From assembly GCA_015680905.1 (NCBI GenBank), contig CM027379.1, positions 91,721,501 to 91,785,500 on the forward strand: a stretch of DNA of 64,000 bases. Reading direction: 5' to 3'. How positions within the stretch are numbered: the first letter of the stretch is position 1; every line of letters starts with the position of its first letter. The position numbers and the translations under genes were made by a program. The DNA is from Coptis chinensis. Lineage: Eukaryota; Streptophyta; Magnoliopsida; Ranunculales; Ranunculaceae. The notes under the pieces are model-generated. The model was given only the letters and a program-made list of their open reading frames with translations, was not told where the DNA came from and did no database searches. This document shows, piece by piece, positions 1 to 11,176 of this stretch.

Positions 1-921
1 TACTTGATATGGGTGCTCGTTACATGGCTGGTACAGGTCGTTCTTGTGAACAGAGAGATTACATTACAGTTGATCATCATTACCACTTCGATATTTTTAA
101 TGTTGTAATAGATTACCAGTTACTGGAGTTAAAGAATAGATTCCCTGATGAAACAATGGAGCTTCTTTCTCTTAGCTCAACTTTGGATCCAAGTGAAGCT
201 TTTAAGTCTTTCAATATTGATGATATTTGCAAGCTCGCCGATTGTTTTTATTGTGAAGACTTTACTAAGAAGGAGATATATATTTTAAGAAGCCAACTAC
301 AACATTACAAGATTGATATGGTTAATCATGCTCTTTTTCAGAAAATGTCTACAATCTCCAAGTTATGTCAAGGATTAGTTGAAACAAAAAAGTCAAAACA
401 CTATTTTTTTATTGATAGATTGATTCTTCTTATCTTGACACTTCCTGTTTCCATAGCAACTATAGAACGAGCATTTTCAGCTATGAAAATCGTCAAAATA
501 CGGCTTAGTAACAAGATGGGGATGTGTTTCTTGCCGATTGTATGACTGTCTATATTGAATGAGAGTTTACTGAAGAAGTCGATTTGGATGGGATAGTAGA
601 TGAATTTATTAAGAAGCCACTTAAGGCAAAATTTCGCTAGTGCGATACTTTGTACTTTGTTTAAATGTTTTTGTTATAGTTGTCTAGGTTTGTAGTGACA
701 ACACTCACTCTTTTGTCCATTTTGAGTATTATAATGAAAATGGCGACTCTTTTGTTTACAATGTTAGTTAATTATGATCTCAAATAGATATTCGCGTGGT
801 TTCGTTTGACACAAGGAGTGGATGGAATGGTTTGATTTGATTGGTTCTCTTAAGAAAAAAAAATCATAGAAGTGAACTTCAAACTAGCCCCCCCTGATAT
901 TACATCCTGGTTCCGCCTCTG
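1..921 (+). mobile_element. hAT transposon, 3' part (continues off left edge)
   Basis: The left edge cuts this element. It contains the C-terminal part of a hAT transposase followed by about 280 bp of non-coding sequence. The right end reads CCTGGTTCCGCCTCTG, whose reverse complement starts with the CAGAGGCGGAACCAGG type of terminus common to plant hAT elements of the TTF zinc-finger class. A C-rich stretch (positions 889-896) precedes it, again typical. The next 8 bases, ACTAATGG at 922-929, would be the target duplication, but the partner copy lies outside the window. The end call rests on the terminal motif alone. Confidence 0.7.
9..640 (+). pseudogene. hAT transposase C-terminal fragment (dimerisation domain)
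   Basis: The open frame at 9-545 encodes 178 residues of a plant hAT transposase of the 'zinc finger MYM-type 1-like' kind. The C-terminal hAT dimerisation domain is seen at about residues 130-170, with the characteristic segments LPVSIATIERAFSAMKIVK and RLSNKM. A frameshift near 520 moves the reading to another frame (DCMTVYIE), which meets a stop near 559 and then continues as FTEEVDLDGIVDEFIKKPL to a stop near 640. The gene is therefore decayed: one frameshift and at least one premature stop. The N-terminal zinc finger and DUF4371-like catalytic part lie beyond the left edge. It would have acted in the nucleus to excise and reinsert the element. Confidence 0.75.
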
Positions 922-1119
922 ACTAATGGAGACCAGGAGAAGAAGAGAAAGAAAGGCAAAACTCATATATAGAAGAAGCAACAGGCAGTGAATTCACACA
1001 ACATCTTTTAAGTTTTTACCATGCATGGAATACTCGCTTCCAAAGGCAACTCTATGCATATACTCGGTAGCAAACTGAAGCATCTGAAAGAGGCTATCAA
1101 GTTATGGGCGACGAAAAAG
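922..1119. other. Spacer between two hAT elements
   Basis: This is 198 bp of unassigned sequence that ends in the left 8-bp target duplication of the next element (CGAAAAAG, 1112-1119). Across that insertion it joins sequence 9471-9684. On the minus strand, the rejoined sequence has an open stretch of about 60 codons, which I could not match to any protein. Confidence 0.5.
1112..1119. repeat. Target-site duplication, left copy (CGAAAAAG)
   Basis: These eight bases are repeated exactly at 9463-9470, directly outside the two inverted termini of the hAT element 1120-9462. An 8-bp duplication is the hallmark of hAT insertion. Confidence 0.9.
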
Positions 1120-1914
1120 CAGGCCCAGCCTTGAGTAGGTGTAATGTGGGCGACCACACAGGGCCCCCAATATACAAGGCCCAAAAAAATAGTATTAGTA
1201 GAAAAGGCCTATTTGGCAAATCACAAGCCTAAACCAACCAAAAGCCCAAAAAACCGGAAATTTCACAAATCACAATAAGCAATGGAAATATCCCCTCATA
1301 TTCTCTTTGACTCTTTCCTCATTAATTATTTTCGTAAAAATAGGAAATAAGATATATAATAAATGAGCATTATCGAAAAAAGAGATCTTCTCAACGAAAA
1401 GAAAACCGAGATCTTCTCAACGACTAGATATCTCTCTCAACGACTAGATACCTCATTAATTATTTGCCTCAATTACTCAAATACAAAATAAAGAGTACAA
1501 AAAAAAAACCCCCTCATTTACCATTTCACCTTCTGATCATCTAGTATCCTTTAATCCTCTCATTCTCAAAATTTCTTTTTACAATTATGGATTTGTATTA
1601 GTTTTCACTTTGATTATTCACCTAACTTTTGATTCTTCTTCAAGTAAGTTAGAGATTAAAATCAATTTTTCCTTTCTTAAATATTATTTTAATAACTCAA
1701 TTTAATTTCAAAGTAATCTAGTATAATTTAGTGTTGTATATATATTTTAATTGCAAGCATTACAAATTGTCATGTGAATTGTGAAGTGTGTAGTGACTTC
1801 ATCAAGGCAGACGCATACCACTATGGCACTATCTTCCATCTTCATTTAAGTATTAAGCATATCAGGTTCTATTGTTCTAACTCAATTTCTTGTTAATTTC
1901 ATTTTTTTTTAAAA

Positions 1915-3450
1915 ATGCTTCCTAGAAAGTGTTAATCTAGACATGAAAAACGTAAAAAGAGACAAAGACTTATAGAACTAACTCAATCTCAGAAAGGAGC
2001 CCTTGATAAATTTATTCTTAAAGAACTACAAGGTTTAGAAAGAAATTCAGATGGAAATGAAAATGCTGATGATCTAGATAACAATGGAAACCAAAATGTT
2101 AGTAATCCTGACCCTATTGAAAATGATAGCAATGAGGATGCTGGTGTTCTGGGGCATATTGAAAATGAAGAAGTCGGTAATTTTGGCAACAAACAACCAA
2201 GTCAATCCATTCCCTTAGACATTTATGACCCAAGAACTTGGGACAATCTTGGCACATTATCTAGAGATTTATTAGTGAAAAGGGGTCCTATAAGGGACTT
2301 ATTAGTTGGAAAAGGACCTAAAGATAGTTGTTTTTCAACATTTTATACTCGAAATTTACTGAATGGATTTACAGAGGATAGAAAATGGTTAGTATATTGC
2401 AAGGCAATGGATAAAGTGTTTTGTTTTTGTTGCAAGTTCTTTAAAAAAAAGGTTTTCAAAAAGATTTGTTGGTAAATGAAGGGTATAATGATTGGGAGCA
2501 TCTTAGTACTAGGCTTCATCAACATGAAACAAGTACATACCACATCATTAACATGATCACTTGGAATGACTTATGTAAGAGATTGGAAAAAGAAGAAACT
2601 ATTGATAAATATGTTCAACACCAAATTAACAAAGAGAAAGAACATTGGAAGGCAGAATTACGTAGAATAATATCTGGTGTGAAATATCTTGGTAAATATA
2701 ACTTGGCATTACGAGGAACAAATGAGAAATTATATGAAAATAACAATGGAATTTTTTTAGGCATAATTGAAATGATTGCAGAATGGGATCTAATAATGCA
2801 AGAACATGTTCGACGCATAGATAATAGTGAAATTCATTATCATTATCTTGGTCATAAAATACAAAATGAATTGATAAGTATGTTAGCTTTTGAAATTAAA
2901 CATGCAATTATTCAAAAAGTTAAAGAAGCAAAATATTTTTCTATGATACTTGATTGCACTCCAGATTTTAGTCACCAAGAACAAATGACTTTGATATTGA
3001 GATGTGTGGATGTTTCGACTTGTCCAATAAGAGTAGATGAGTACTTTGTAGAATTTATGGTAGTGAATGATACTTCAGGGTAGGGACTTTTTCTAGAATT
3101 GCAAAATGTACTTAAAATTCTTAATCTTAATATTGATGATGTACAAGGTCAAGGATATGATAATGGGTCTAATATGAAAGGGAAACACCAAGGTGTACAA
3201 AAAAAACTACTAGATATTAACCCTAGAGCATTTTATACTCCTTGTGGTTGTCATAGTCTTAATTTAACACTTTGTGATATGGATAATTGTTGTGGTAAAG
3301 AAAAATATTTTTTTGGGGTTGTACAACAAATTTATACGTTGTTTTCACAATCTACAAAGCGGTGGTAGATTTTGGAAGAGAATCTGAAAGATTTTACTCT
3401 TAAGTCAGCATCGGCTAGCTACTCGTTGGGAAAGTCGTGTTGATAGTGTT
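1915..3450 (+). pseudogene. hAT transposase, N-terminal half (TTF-type zinc finger, DUF4371)
   Basis: The likely start is ATG at 1915 (MLPRKC). The N-terminus is basic and then rich in Asn/Asp/Glu. It is followed by a TTF-type zinc-finger region (RKWLVYCKAMDKVFCFCC, then [16 protein letters not shown]) and the DUF4371-type catalytic region ([49 protein letters not shown]). Breaks visible by eye are a stop at codon 7 (near 1933), a frameshift in an A-run near 2450-2460, and stops near 3081 and 3366. The reading resumes after each, so the protein was once continuous. The gene stops at the LINE junction (3450) inside the sequence RWESRVDSV and continues at 8403. The family is the plant 'zinc finger MYM-type protein 1-like' transposase. 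Confidence 0.88.
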
Positions 3451-3499
3451 TTTTTTTTAAACTTTAAGCTAGGGTTAGGCTGACCCTCACCTGTATTCA

Positions 3500-4030
3500 T
3501 CATCCAATTCTTACATAAATGGTGCCTCTTGCATCCTCCTCAATGAGATTATACAACTCTCTACATATAGGAGGACCAACATTCACAAAATTAAAACCAT
3601 GGGCAATAGAGAGGCCAGCCAGGTGATCGGCAACTCTATTTGACTCTTGAAAAACATGTGAGAAGGTACAACTTAACAACTGTGACAATGTATCTAAAAT
3701 GTGGTTTAACACATCTTCACAGTTCCATGGCGGCTTGGCTAGCTTGTTAATCATTTGTACTGCTTGTAATGAGTCTGATGCCACATCCACTTGTACACAG
3801 CCTAGTTCCAAACATCTACACAAACCAATCTCAATAGTCTTTAGTTCTTGGAAGAGTATTGAGCTCTCTCCTCCACTACCAGTGAATGTAGTCAATAACT
3901 CACCCTTACTGTTTCGGATTGCTACCCCATGGCCCGTACCATTTCCTGCAACAGCCCCATCTGTGTTCAGTTTAACTATGTCCTATTCAGGTGGATCCCA
4001 AGTGCAATACTGTTGTGTCGCACTTTTAAA
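3500..4030 (-). pseudogene. LINE RNase H domain
   Basis: This is the C-terminal RNase H (RVT_3 type) of a plant L1 element. The beginning reads VKLNTDGAV (about 3985-3955), the canonical first acidic segment. An LFQELKTIEIGL helix follows, with the catalytic Glu. Next come VASDSLQAVQMI (catalytic Asp) and HVFQESNRVADHLAG (terminal His/Asp segment). All four acidic-site segments of the family can therefore be recognised. The reading passes one stop near 3983 between the first segment and its upstream context. Plant L1 lineages with such a C-terminal RNase H are well known. The domain degrades RNA of the RNA:DNA hybrid during target-primed reverse transcription. Confidence 0.85.
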
Positions 4031-4063
4031 CTTTACCTGGATCCCAAGATCATGAGCTAGCCT

Positions 4064-5640
4064 TCAGGCATCATCAGAGTCCTCCATTTCCGATACCTTC
4101 ACCTGTATATATCTTCTCATATTCCTCAGAATGCATTTCAACACCACTGATGCTGGCCTACTATGATTAGAGAACCTGTGTGCATTGTGCTCCTTCCAAA
4201 TCCCATTAACTATTGTACATATGTAACTCTTATAGATTTCCACCACCTGGCTAGACCCTCTGCAAAGTTTCAAAAGAGAAGACCATTCTCTATTTGAGCT
4301 TCTGCAATCAGTTACAATACCCAAGACTATCTTAATGCCATTGATCACCTCTCAAGAAAAGGAGCATTAAAAAAATAGATGATTTGAGAATTCCCGACTT
4401 TGCTGACACAGGCAGCATGATTAATGTGTTAGAATCTTTTTCTATACTAACCTGTATTAAGTGGAGAGACTGTTTGAGAATAATTGCCAAGCAGTAAAGG
4501 AATGACTAGGTATAACCAGTCGACCCCATACTAGGCCTTGCCATCTAACCTTTCCCTTATGTCTTCTCAGAGCGTGGTACGCACTGCTCGTCGTGAATGA
4601 CCACTATGATGTGGTATCCACACTACTCGATCTCTCTCTCTATGTGTCGATTAATTTTGGTACTCAAAATATCTTCTTTGAGGGTACTGCACTGTAAATT
4701 ACTAACAATGTCATTCCAGCCTCTATTGGTCAATAGCTCCTTCACTGTTGCATTGAGGGGAAGCAAGATTTCGACTACCGCTTGTGGATTATGTAAGAGA
4801 GGACTGCTGCTGCACCAAATGTCATGCCATAAGAGAGTATCTTCACCATTTGAGATAGAATAACAGATTAGCTCTCTTGCTTCCTTTCTACACTTCAAGA
4901 TGTTACGCCATGACCAAGAACAATCTCTGGGAATCGGCATAGTCCACAAAAATTTATTCTCCAATTGGTTTTTCCAAACCCAATTGACCCAGACACTATT
5001 CTCTTTACTTGCGATCTTGAACAACAACCCACAATGAGCGCCCTTGTTCCATGTTTCCATATTCATCATCCCTAGACCGCCCTCTACTTTTGTTTTGCAT
5101 ATAGTGCTCAAGCTTGCTTGATGCACACAACATTTGGAATCAGTTGCGCTCCATAGGAAGGTGACACATATTTTCTCAATTTGTTCCAGAACAGCTAAAG
5201 GAAGTATGAATGTTCTGGCCCAATAAATATTTAGAGAGCTCAAGACCGAGAGGATCAACTATAGTCTGCCTACATGAGATAGTAGTTTAGCTTTCCAGTC
5301 CTTGATGCGGCCTGTAACCTTTTCAATCAATGGTTGACATTCTTTGATTCCAAGGTGACCAGAAATGAGTGGGAGACCGAGATATCTTACTGGAGCTTTC
5401 ACAAGTTCTAATCCTAGGATCTGGGCCAGTGCTCGTGCATCATCATGAATTATAGCTCCCATCATAATAGTAGTCTTCTGAGGGTTGATGCTGAGTCCAG
5501 TAGCTTCACTGAATATCTGTAAACAGTCCTTGAGGGCTACTATAGAGGTTACTTCCCCTTTACAGAAGATGAGGACGTCATCAGCAAAGGCCAAATGCGT
5601 CAACAGGTTCCTCTTACATTTAGAGTGGTATTGCATGAGT
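4064..5640 (-). pseudogene. LINE RT C-terminal part, thumb and zinc-binding region
   Basis: The frame at 5259-5636 contains the RT active-site segment LTHLAFADDVLIFCKG (the FADD box). It is followed by SEATGLSINPQKTTIM and VRYLGLPLISGHLGIKEC, which are standard plant L1 landmarks. The frame at 4623-5258 continues with SVLSSLNIYWARTFILP and FLWSATDSKCCVHQASL, the region after the RT. It ends in a sequence with WRNILKC and ISNGEDTLLWHDIW, typical of the stretch before the zf-RVT domain. The 4064-4348 frame is the linker leading to RNase H (IVNGIWKEHNAHRFSNHSR). The pieces are in neighbouring frames or separated by stops, so this part is decayed. Confidence 0.85.
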
Positions 5641-5699
5641 CTGGATTATATTCTTTCCCTGATCATAATTCCCAAAAATTCCATGACTAGCACAAAAAG

Positions 5700-6830
5700 A
5701 TACTGGGACATGGGGTCGCCCTAACACAAACCTCTTCCCCCAGCAAAAAACCCTTCCGGAGACCCATTCACTAGGACAGAGAAGTAAGCTGTACTAATAC
5801 ACATATGAATCCACCGTCGCATCTTCTGAGGGAATTCAAATTTCTCCAACAAAAGGAGGATCGTTTGCCAGCTTACCGAATCATATGCCTTTCTGATATC
5901 CAGTTTAACTGAGCATCTGAGTGTGCCATGACGTCTATTATATCCTCTCAGCACTTCATGAGCCATGAGGATATTATCTTGAATAGATCTACTTGGGATA
6001 AAAGCAGACTGATTCTCATGTACTAGTTCAAATATCACCATTTGTATTCTATTGGTGATTACTTTTGATATGCACTTATATATCGTGTTGCACAGTGTTA
6101 TGGGTCGAAACTCTTCCACTCTTGAAGGGTTACTCACCTTTGGGATGAGGCAGAGGAAGGTTGCGTTGATACCCCTCGGCATCTTGAAACATCTGAACAC
6201 ATTTTTAACAGCATTTATGATATCATCTCCCACTGTCTCCCAACAATATTTGAAGAAGAAAGGATTAAACCCATCCGGACCAAGCACTTTATTATTCTCC
6301 ATGTCAAAGATAGCCTGTCTAATCTCTATTCCAGTAACCTCTGCATCAAGTACCTCCCTCATGTTCGGCTTGATGACATTCCGGACTTTCAAATCCATGA
6401 AAAACTCTCTCTCTCTAACTGGCAGCGCATCAGTACCCATCATCTTTCTGAAATACTCAATAATGATTTCTGATACTTCTGCCTGACCATGAAGTGTAAC
6501 CCCCTGATCATTTGCAATTGCCCAAATACCTTTCTTGGCAGCTTTTTCCTTCAATGAATTGAAGAAAAAGCTGATGCATCTATCACCATCTATCATCCAT
6601 TTCTCCTCAGCTTTCTATCTCATATCCTCCGCTTCTGCTTGTGCAAGACTGATATACTTCTGCATTGCAGCCCTTTCCAGTGCTCCCAACATAGCATCAT
6701 CAGACTTATTTTGAAACAACACTTGCGCATCCTGCAGATTTTGCCTAGAAACAATTAGTCTCTCATGTAAATTGGAGAAATTCCTTCTTGCCCATGGTCT
6801 AAGCCTTTCCTTTAGTAACTTGAGTTTCTA
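5700..6830 (-). pseudogene. LINE reverse transcriptase, N-terminal part
   Basis: The frame at 5721-6596 encodes the fingers and palm of a non-LTR reverse transcriptase. Visible segments are KVLGPDGFNPFFFKYCW, ATFLCLIPKVSNPSRVEEF, RPITLCNTIYKCISKVITNR, ENQSAFIPSRSIQDNILMAHE and VKLDIRKAYDSVSWQ, the last holding the first catalytic Asp. Between 6600 and 6830 a helical linker (LHERLIVSRQNLQDAQVLFQ) connects it to the endonuclease; a stop near 6617 interrupts it. The FADD box follows in the next frame downstream. Length and order match L1 ORF2 of plants. Confidence 0.9.
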
Positions 6831-7666
6831 CATCAGGATATACATCAGATTATTATAGATTTGAGTTGCCCAAACTTCCTCTAGCATAGTCTTAAACTCA
6901 GCCTGATAAACCCAAAAGTTACAGAATCTGAACGGTATTGGCTTTCTGTTAAAATCATTCCATGTAATGCGTATAGGGGAGTGATCATAAACACCCTGTG
7001 GCAAAAAATCAGCTAAAGTTTGCGGGTATCGAGATAGCCACAAACTATTAACCAAACATCTATCAATCCGTGACATGATTCTGGCTGACCAGATAGATTT
7101 ATTCCACCAAGTGTAAAAGAACCCAGTAGATTTGATATCTGAGAGTCCCGCATTCTGTATGCATAGACTAAAATCAGTCGCTTCATTCGGATGCATAGGA
7201 TCTCCACCTAACCTTTCATTTGTGTACAAAATGTTATTGAAGTCGCCTGCTACGCACCATGGCATCTGAATCAATCTGTGGATGCCCAACAAATCCTTCC
7301 ACAACACTAGCCTTTCCTGTGGAACATTACTACCATATATCACTGTGAGAAAGAACTCTTCTGGTGCTAGAAGATATGTAATTCTACAATATATATACTG
7401 GTCCAAGCATCTGTTCGATGAACTCTGACTACAGACGGATCCCAGCATATCCAGATACATCCAGAGTGACTCCTATCATAGTTATTAGTATGTTCCCATG
7501 TAGGGCAACATATATGTCGTATGAGGTCATACTTGGCTTGCTTAACTTTCGTTTCTAGCAGACCAAAGATACACAACTTCTTATTTTGTCTCACCTTGTT
7601 TATTTCTGCTGCTTTCAACAGATCATTTGCTCCTCTCACATTCCAAATACAAATTGGACCTATCAT
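6828..7666 (-). pseudogene. LINE APE-type endonuclease domain
   Basis: The frame starts at ATG 7666, directly after the stop of the upstream frame (TAA ATG), with MIGPICIWNVRGANDLLKA, the standard start of plant L1 endonucleases. Next come FGLLETKVK (catalytic Glu), then in a second frame WCVAGDFNNILYTNERLGG, FTWWN-type and SRIDRCLVN segments, and YDHSPIRI with the terminal His. A frameshift lies near 7370-7390, where the two frames overlap. The domain nicks target DNA to prime reverse transcription. Confidence 0.9.
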
Positions 7667-8332
7667 TTAGAGATTTGAGTTTTTGTTTTTTGAACCCTTG
7701 GGGTGTTCCCTGCTCCTCTTTCCTTTGCTTTTCTTACCACTTGACTGATTAGTTGTTTGACCTTTACTCCTCATCATCACACCAGCTTTTGGAGAAGCAG
7801 GTGGTTCCGGTACAGACAGGGGGATATTATTATTCATATCCTTGAAGTAGATGGCTTCCTCCTCCGAAGGCTCCTCATCAGACAAGTCCCTATTTCTGGT
7901 TGCATCAAGGAGATTGTTGTATTCGTTTTGCTCAACATCATAATGCATCAACGGATCTGGATTTATTTGGATTTCATCACTCTGAGTGTTCTCAAAAGGT
8001 ACTAAGGCCGCAAACATATTACGCTGGCATACGTTTGATTCACTATCACTTTCATTTTCTTGCCTGTTTGCATATTCTTCTTGTACTTCTGCTGTTGTTG
8101 CTAACACTATAGCCATCACTTCGTTCTCTACCCTTTCCATTACTGTATTCATCTCTTCCAATCCCACTGTAGGATCCTCTTCATTTATCATTTTTTTCAC
8201 TCTTGCATCCACGCTCGTTGCGTTGTCTTCACCCATGGTATTCTCTGGACTGTTCAAATCTACCCTAGTTGCATTTAAACCTCCAGTTCCCAAATTCATG
8301 TCATTCATAGTGCCCTCAGTAGCACACTCCAC
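7667..8332 (-). pseudogene. LINE ORF1-like C-terminal linker (truncated)
   Basis: This 221-codon open frame is rich in Asn, Glu and Asp and ends in a basic tail (SGKKSKGKRSREHPKGSKNK). It lies directly before the endonuclease, in the place of the C-terminal part of plant L1 ORF1. No DUF4283 or zinc knuckle is present, consistent with 5' truncation of the LINE at 8402. The ATG at 8332 is probably internal to the original protein. The function of this linker is unknown; the basic tail suggests nucleic-acid contact (inference). Confidence 0.6.
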
Positions 8333-8402
8333 AATTTGAATGCCTCTCTATTCACGATCTATCTCAGTTTGTGAGGTTGCGACTGGTGCCTCATTGTGCT
8401 CT

Positions 8403-9377
8403 GTGTTAAAACAATTAGATATCAAACTCCTGAAATAAGAGAAGCTTTACTTCAGCTAGCTGAAACTGATAATGATTCTAAAATAAAGAGTGAAGCTGAT
8501 AATTTAGCTAGACATGGAATTGGAAATTTTGAGTTCTTGTTAGGCATGATTATTTGGTATGAGATATTGTCTATTGCTAATACAATTAGCAAAACCTTAT
8601 AATCTGAAGACATGCAAATAGATAATGCTATTGATAAAGTAAAATGGTTGATTACATATTTTAAAAAGTATAGAAAAACTGGTCTCACACAAGCCATGAT
8701 AACTACTAAAGATATTGCTACTGAAATGGAAATTGATCCTGTGTTTCAAGTGAAACGTCAAATTCGTAGAAAGAGACATTTTGATGAGAATGCCAATGAG
8801 GAGTCAATGCAATTAGCGGAAGACTCATTAAGAAATCAATATTTCTATTTTATTGTAGATCACGCTTATTAGTTCATTAGATAAAACGTTTGAGCAACTA
8901 AAAGCATATGAGGATATTTTTGGTTTTTTGTTTAGATCAGAGAAGTTAAATTCACTAGATGATAATCATTTGGAAGCATGTTGTAATCATCTTGAAATTG
9001 TTCTAAAACATGAAAACTCTTCTGATCTTGATGGGAAAGACTTATATGGAGAACTAAGAGTCTTAAGGGAGGTGTTACCAAAAGATAAAAATAAAGCCAT
9101 TGATATAGTTGATTTCTTGAAACGACGCGATTGTTTTCCTAATGCATGCATAGCTTATAGAATTTTGTTGATTATTCTCGTTGTTGTCGCGTATGCAGAA
9201 AGAAGTTTTTCAAAATTAAAATTATTGAAATCATATCTTAGATCGACTATGTCACAAGAAAGACTAAATGGGCTAGCATTAATATCTATTGAAAATGAAT
9301 TTTTAAAGAAAATTAACTTTGAAAGCTTCATTGATGATTTTGCAACCAAAAATGCGAGAAGGGAAATATTTCGATGA
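8403..9377 (+). pseudogene. hAT transposase, C-terminal half (hAT dimerisation domain)
   Basis: This continues the transposase interrupted at 3450. It begins with KTIRYQTPEIREALLQLAET and runs through DNLARHGIGNFEFLLGMIIW, KVKWLITYFKKYRKTGLTQA, FQVKRQIRRKRHFDENANEE and GKDLYGELRVLREVLPKD. It ends in the dimerisation domain (AYAERSFSKLKLLKSYLRS, MSQERLNGLALISIENEFL) at a natural stop near 9376. Breaks: a stop near 8600 and a frameshift/stop cluster around 8866-8890. The C-terminal codons ARREIFR are also recognisable in the deletion derivative at 34646-35356. Confidence 0.88.
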
Positions 9378-9462
9378 TCCATTTTGTGTTGATGGAAGAG
9401 TACTGGAAGAGCGCCACATTTCGTTGTTTGCACAGGGCCATTGAAAACTCAGGGACGGCCCT

Positions 9463-9470
9463 GCGAAAAA
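9463..9470. repeat. Target-site duplication, right copy (CGAAAAAG)
   Basis: Exact match to 1112-1119, directly outside the right inverted terminus (GGACGGCCCTG) of the hAT element. Confidence 0.9.
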
Positions 9471-9684
9471 GTATCCCATGTGCAAAAAACTATTTCTCAA
9501 ATGAGGACAAACCCCGTGAAATTCATAGACATGCAATAATGCCCTCAAGATAGCTATCTTGCAAAAAAAGGAACATCACACGGAGCTTAATTTTTCCTGT
9601 AGAACTGAAGACGGAAATGCTCATGTACTGTGTATGTGTATATAGAACCAGCAATGAATGGATGAATCTAAGAGATAGAGGTAG
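9471..9684. other. Flanking sequence between the hAT and Athila-like elements
   Basis: These 214 bp carry no recognised gene. The sequence is the continuation of 922-1111 and resumes at 19141 after the LTR element. It ends in GGTAG (9680-9684), the left target duplication of the Athila-like insertion. Confidence 0.6.
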
Positions 9685-11162
9685 TGATAAACATAAAAAT
9701 GAATAGTTTACCTACGAAATGAACAATGAACTCAAAACGTAAGTAAACTAAAACTATTTACGTGTCTATATTTATCAAAGTTTCTACTCTCAATTCTATC
9801 GAAATAAAGTGGAGTAACAAATTCGTTTCACTCCTAGTTCTCTAGCATGGAATGTTTTATAGTCTAATTTGTCGGTCTTAAGTCTAATGAGAGCTTTACG
9901 AAGGGTGTTATACTACGATACCTATATGAAATTGATTATGTTGAATTTAACTACGAATGCTATGGAAATATGATTGTTTTTGAATCTAGATAAAGGATTA
10001 GAGGGGAATTGAATCCACCTCGAATCCAACTTAATAACCTAGCATAGATTCTTGTATCTCGATTCTTACGCTCTTCACGGCAAGAAATTCGAAGTTCTAA
10101 TCCCTAGTGTTCATGGCATTTCTACCGAATACTAACTAGCATGTGAGGTCGTCCACCCATTCTCATGGCGAATCACGACCTTCTAGAGTGGAATAGATTC
10201 TACAATGCTTCTACACTATACCACTAAGTTTTCATCAAGGCTTCATCAACCCCCTCTAATGGAGGTTTAGCCGAGAATCATTCCGCAATCATTTCCATAT
10301 GAATCTAAACTAAACATAATATCAAGATTTGAAATTTACTAATCTAAATTAAACAGTAATTAAATTCTAATTAACAACTAAGAAATGGTAACCAACAATA
10401 ATTAAAACTAGATCTAATAGATTGAAATAACAAAAATCGAAATGACAAGAATAATAACTATTTTATTTATCTAATGAATGATATTCAATGATTCAAGAAA
10501 TTAATCTAAAACAAGAAATGAAATTCTAAAACCAAGTTCTAAAACTCATTAATGGAGGCTAACTAATCTAATTCTAATCTAGGTCTAACTATCTACCATT
10601 AACAAAGAGTGAAGCTTTGGTTTTTATACATTCAGATCCAAAAATCGTGCATGGGCTTGGAGCCATGTTTTGGGCCAGAGAATCAGGCCCAAAACCCAAT
10701 TCTTTCAGTCCAAAAAGGCCTCTTCAGCTGTAGTTGGCTTCAACAGACTTTTCGTCCACTTCTGCTCCTCTGATTTGGTCAAAGCTTGGACCATTGGAAA
10801 TCTCTTTCCGAGCCGGTCGTTTTGACATAAGGTAGGCCCCATTATGAGGTGTAAGTCCAAAGATACGGCCTTCGGAAGTTCTCACGACTTGTGTGTCAAG
10901 TTTACGCCAGCGCCGACTTTTCAGCTTTTGGCCGGCTTTTAAAGGCTTTATCTTCTTGAATCTTGGCCTTTAATCACGGAACTCCTTAGTAACTAAACTT
11001 TGCTCCTTTATCTCGCTAAAGTGGCAAATTTCTGCACATAATGGACTTTGAAGCCCGAAATGCATAAAAACACGTGTCGTGTTAACTCTTAATTATTACT
11101 CACATAATTGGTCTAATAGTATGACTGTTACAGATTAAAAACTACAGTTTTGAGCCTTATCA
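9685..11162 (-). repeat. Athila-like 3' LTR
   Basis: 1478 bp, TG...CA bounded, nearly identical to 17659-19135. Most differences lie in the last 350 bp on the plus strand. It is the 3' LTR because gag is on the minus strand and the purine tract lies at 11163 onward. Confidence 0.92.
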
Positions 11163-11176
11163 AACCACCCCCAAAC
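11163..11176 (-). other. Polypurine tract next to the 3' LTR
   Basis: On the minus strand the sequence directly before the LTR reads TTTGGGGGTGGTT, a typical plus-strand priming tract. A second very similar tract (TTTGGGGGTGGGC) lies near 12730-12745, about 1.57 kb further inside. Confidence 0.65.

Larger units (their letters stand above)
3451..8402 (-). mobile_element. L1-type LINE, 5'-truncated, inserted in the hAT element
   Basis: Read on the minus strand, the element carries a basic linker ORF, an APE-type endonuclease, a reverse transcriptase, a zinc-binding region and an RNase H domain, in that order. A short run of T at 3451-3458 (A on the coding strand) marks its 3' end. The pentamer GTGTT occurs on both sides (3446-3450 and 8403-8407), consistent with a short target duplication. 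Removing 3451-8407 rejoins the host transposase frame exactly (RWESRVDSV followed by KTIRYQTPEIREALLQL). The start of ORF1 (DUF4283/zinc-knuckle part) is missing, so the copy is 5'-truncated. It has at least one frameshift in the endonuclease and several breaks after the RT. Confidence 0.92.
1120..9462 (+). mobile_element. Complete hAT transposon with a LINE nested in it
   Basis: The left end starts CAGGCCCAGCCTTGAGT and the reverse complement of the right end starts CAGGGCCGTCCCTGAGT, so the termini are imperfect inverted repeats. They are flanked by an exact 8-bp duplication, CGAAAAAG. Inside is one transposase gene on the plus strand, split at 3450/8403 by a minus-strand LINE of about 5 kb. 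Without the LINE the element is about 3.4 kb, normal for this hAT class. The 5' non-coding part is 1120-1914 and the 3' part 9378-9462. The transposase carries several disabling changes, so the element is no longer autonomous. A 711-bp derivative of the same family lies at 34646-35356. Confidence 0.92.

Noticed and set aside
9303-9548. Minus-strand open frame running from spacer into the hAT end
   Set aside because: It spans a transposon border and has no family similarity. Rejoining the empty site gives only about 60 open codons, so it is probably chance.
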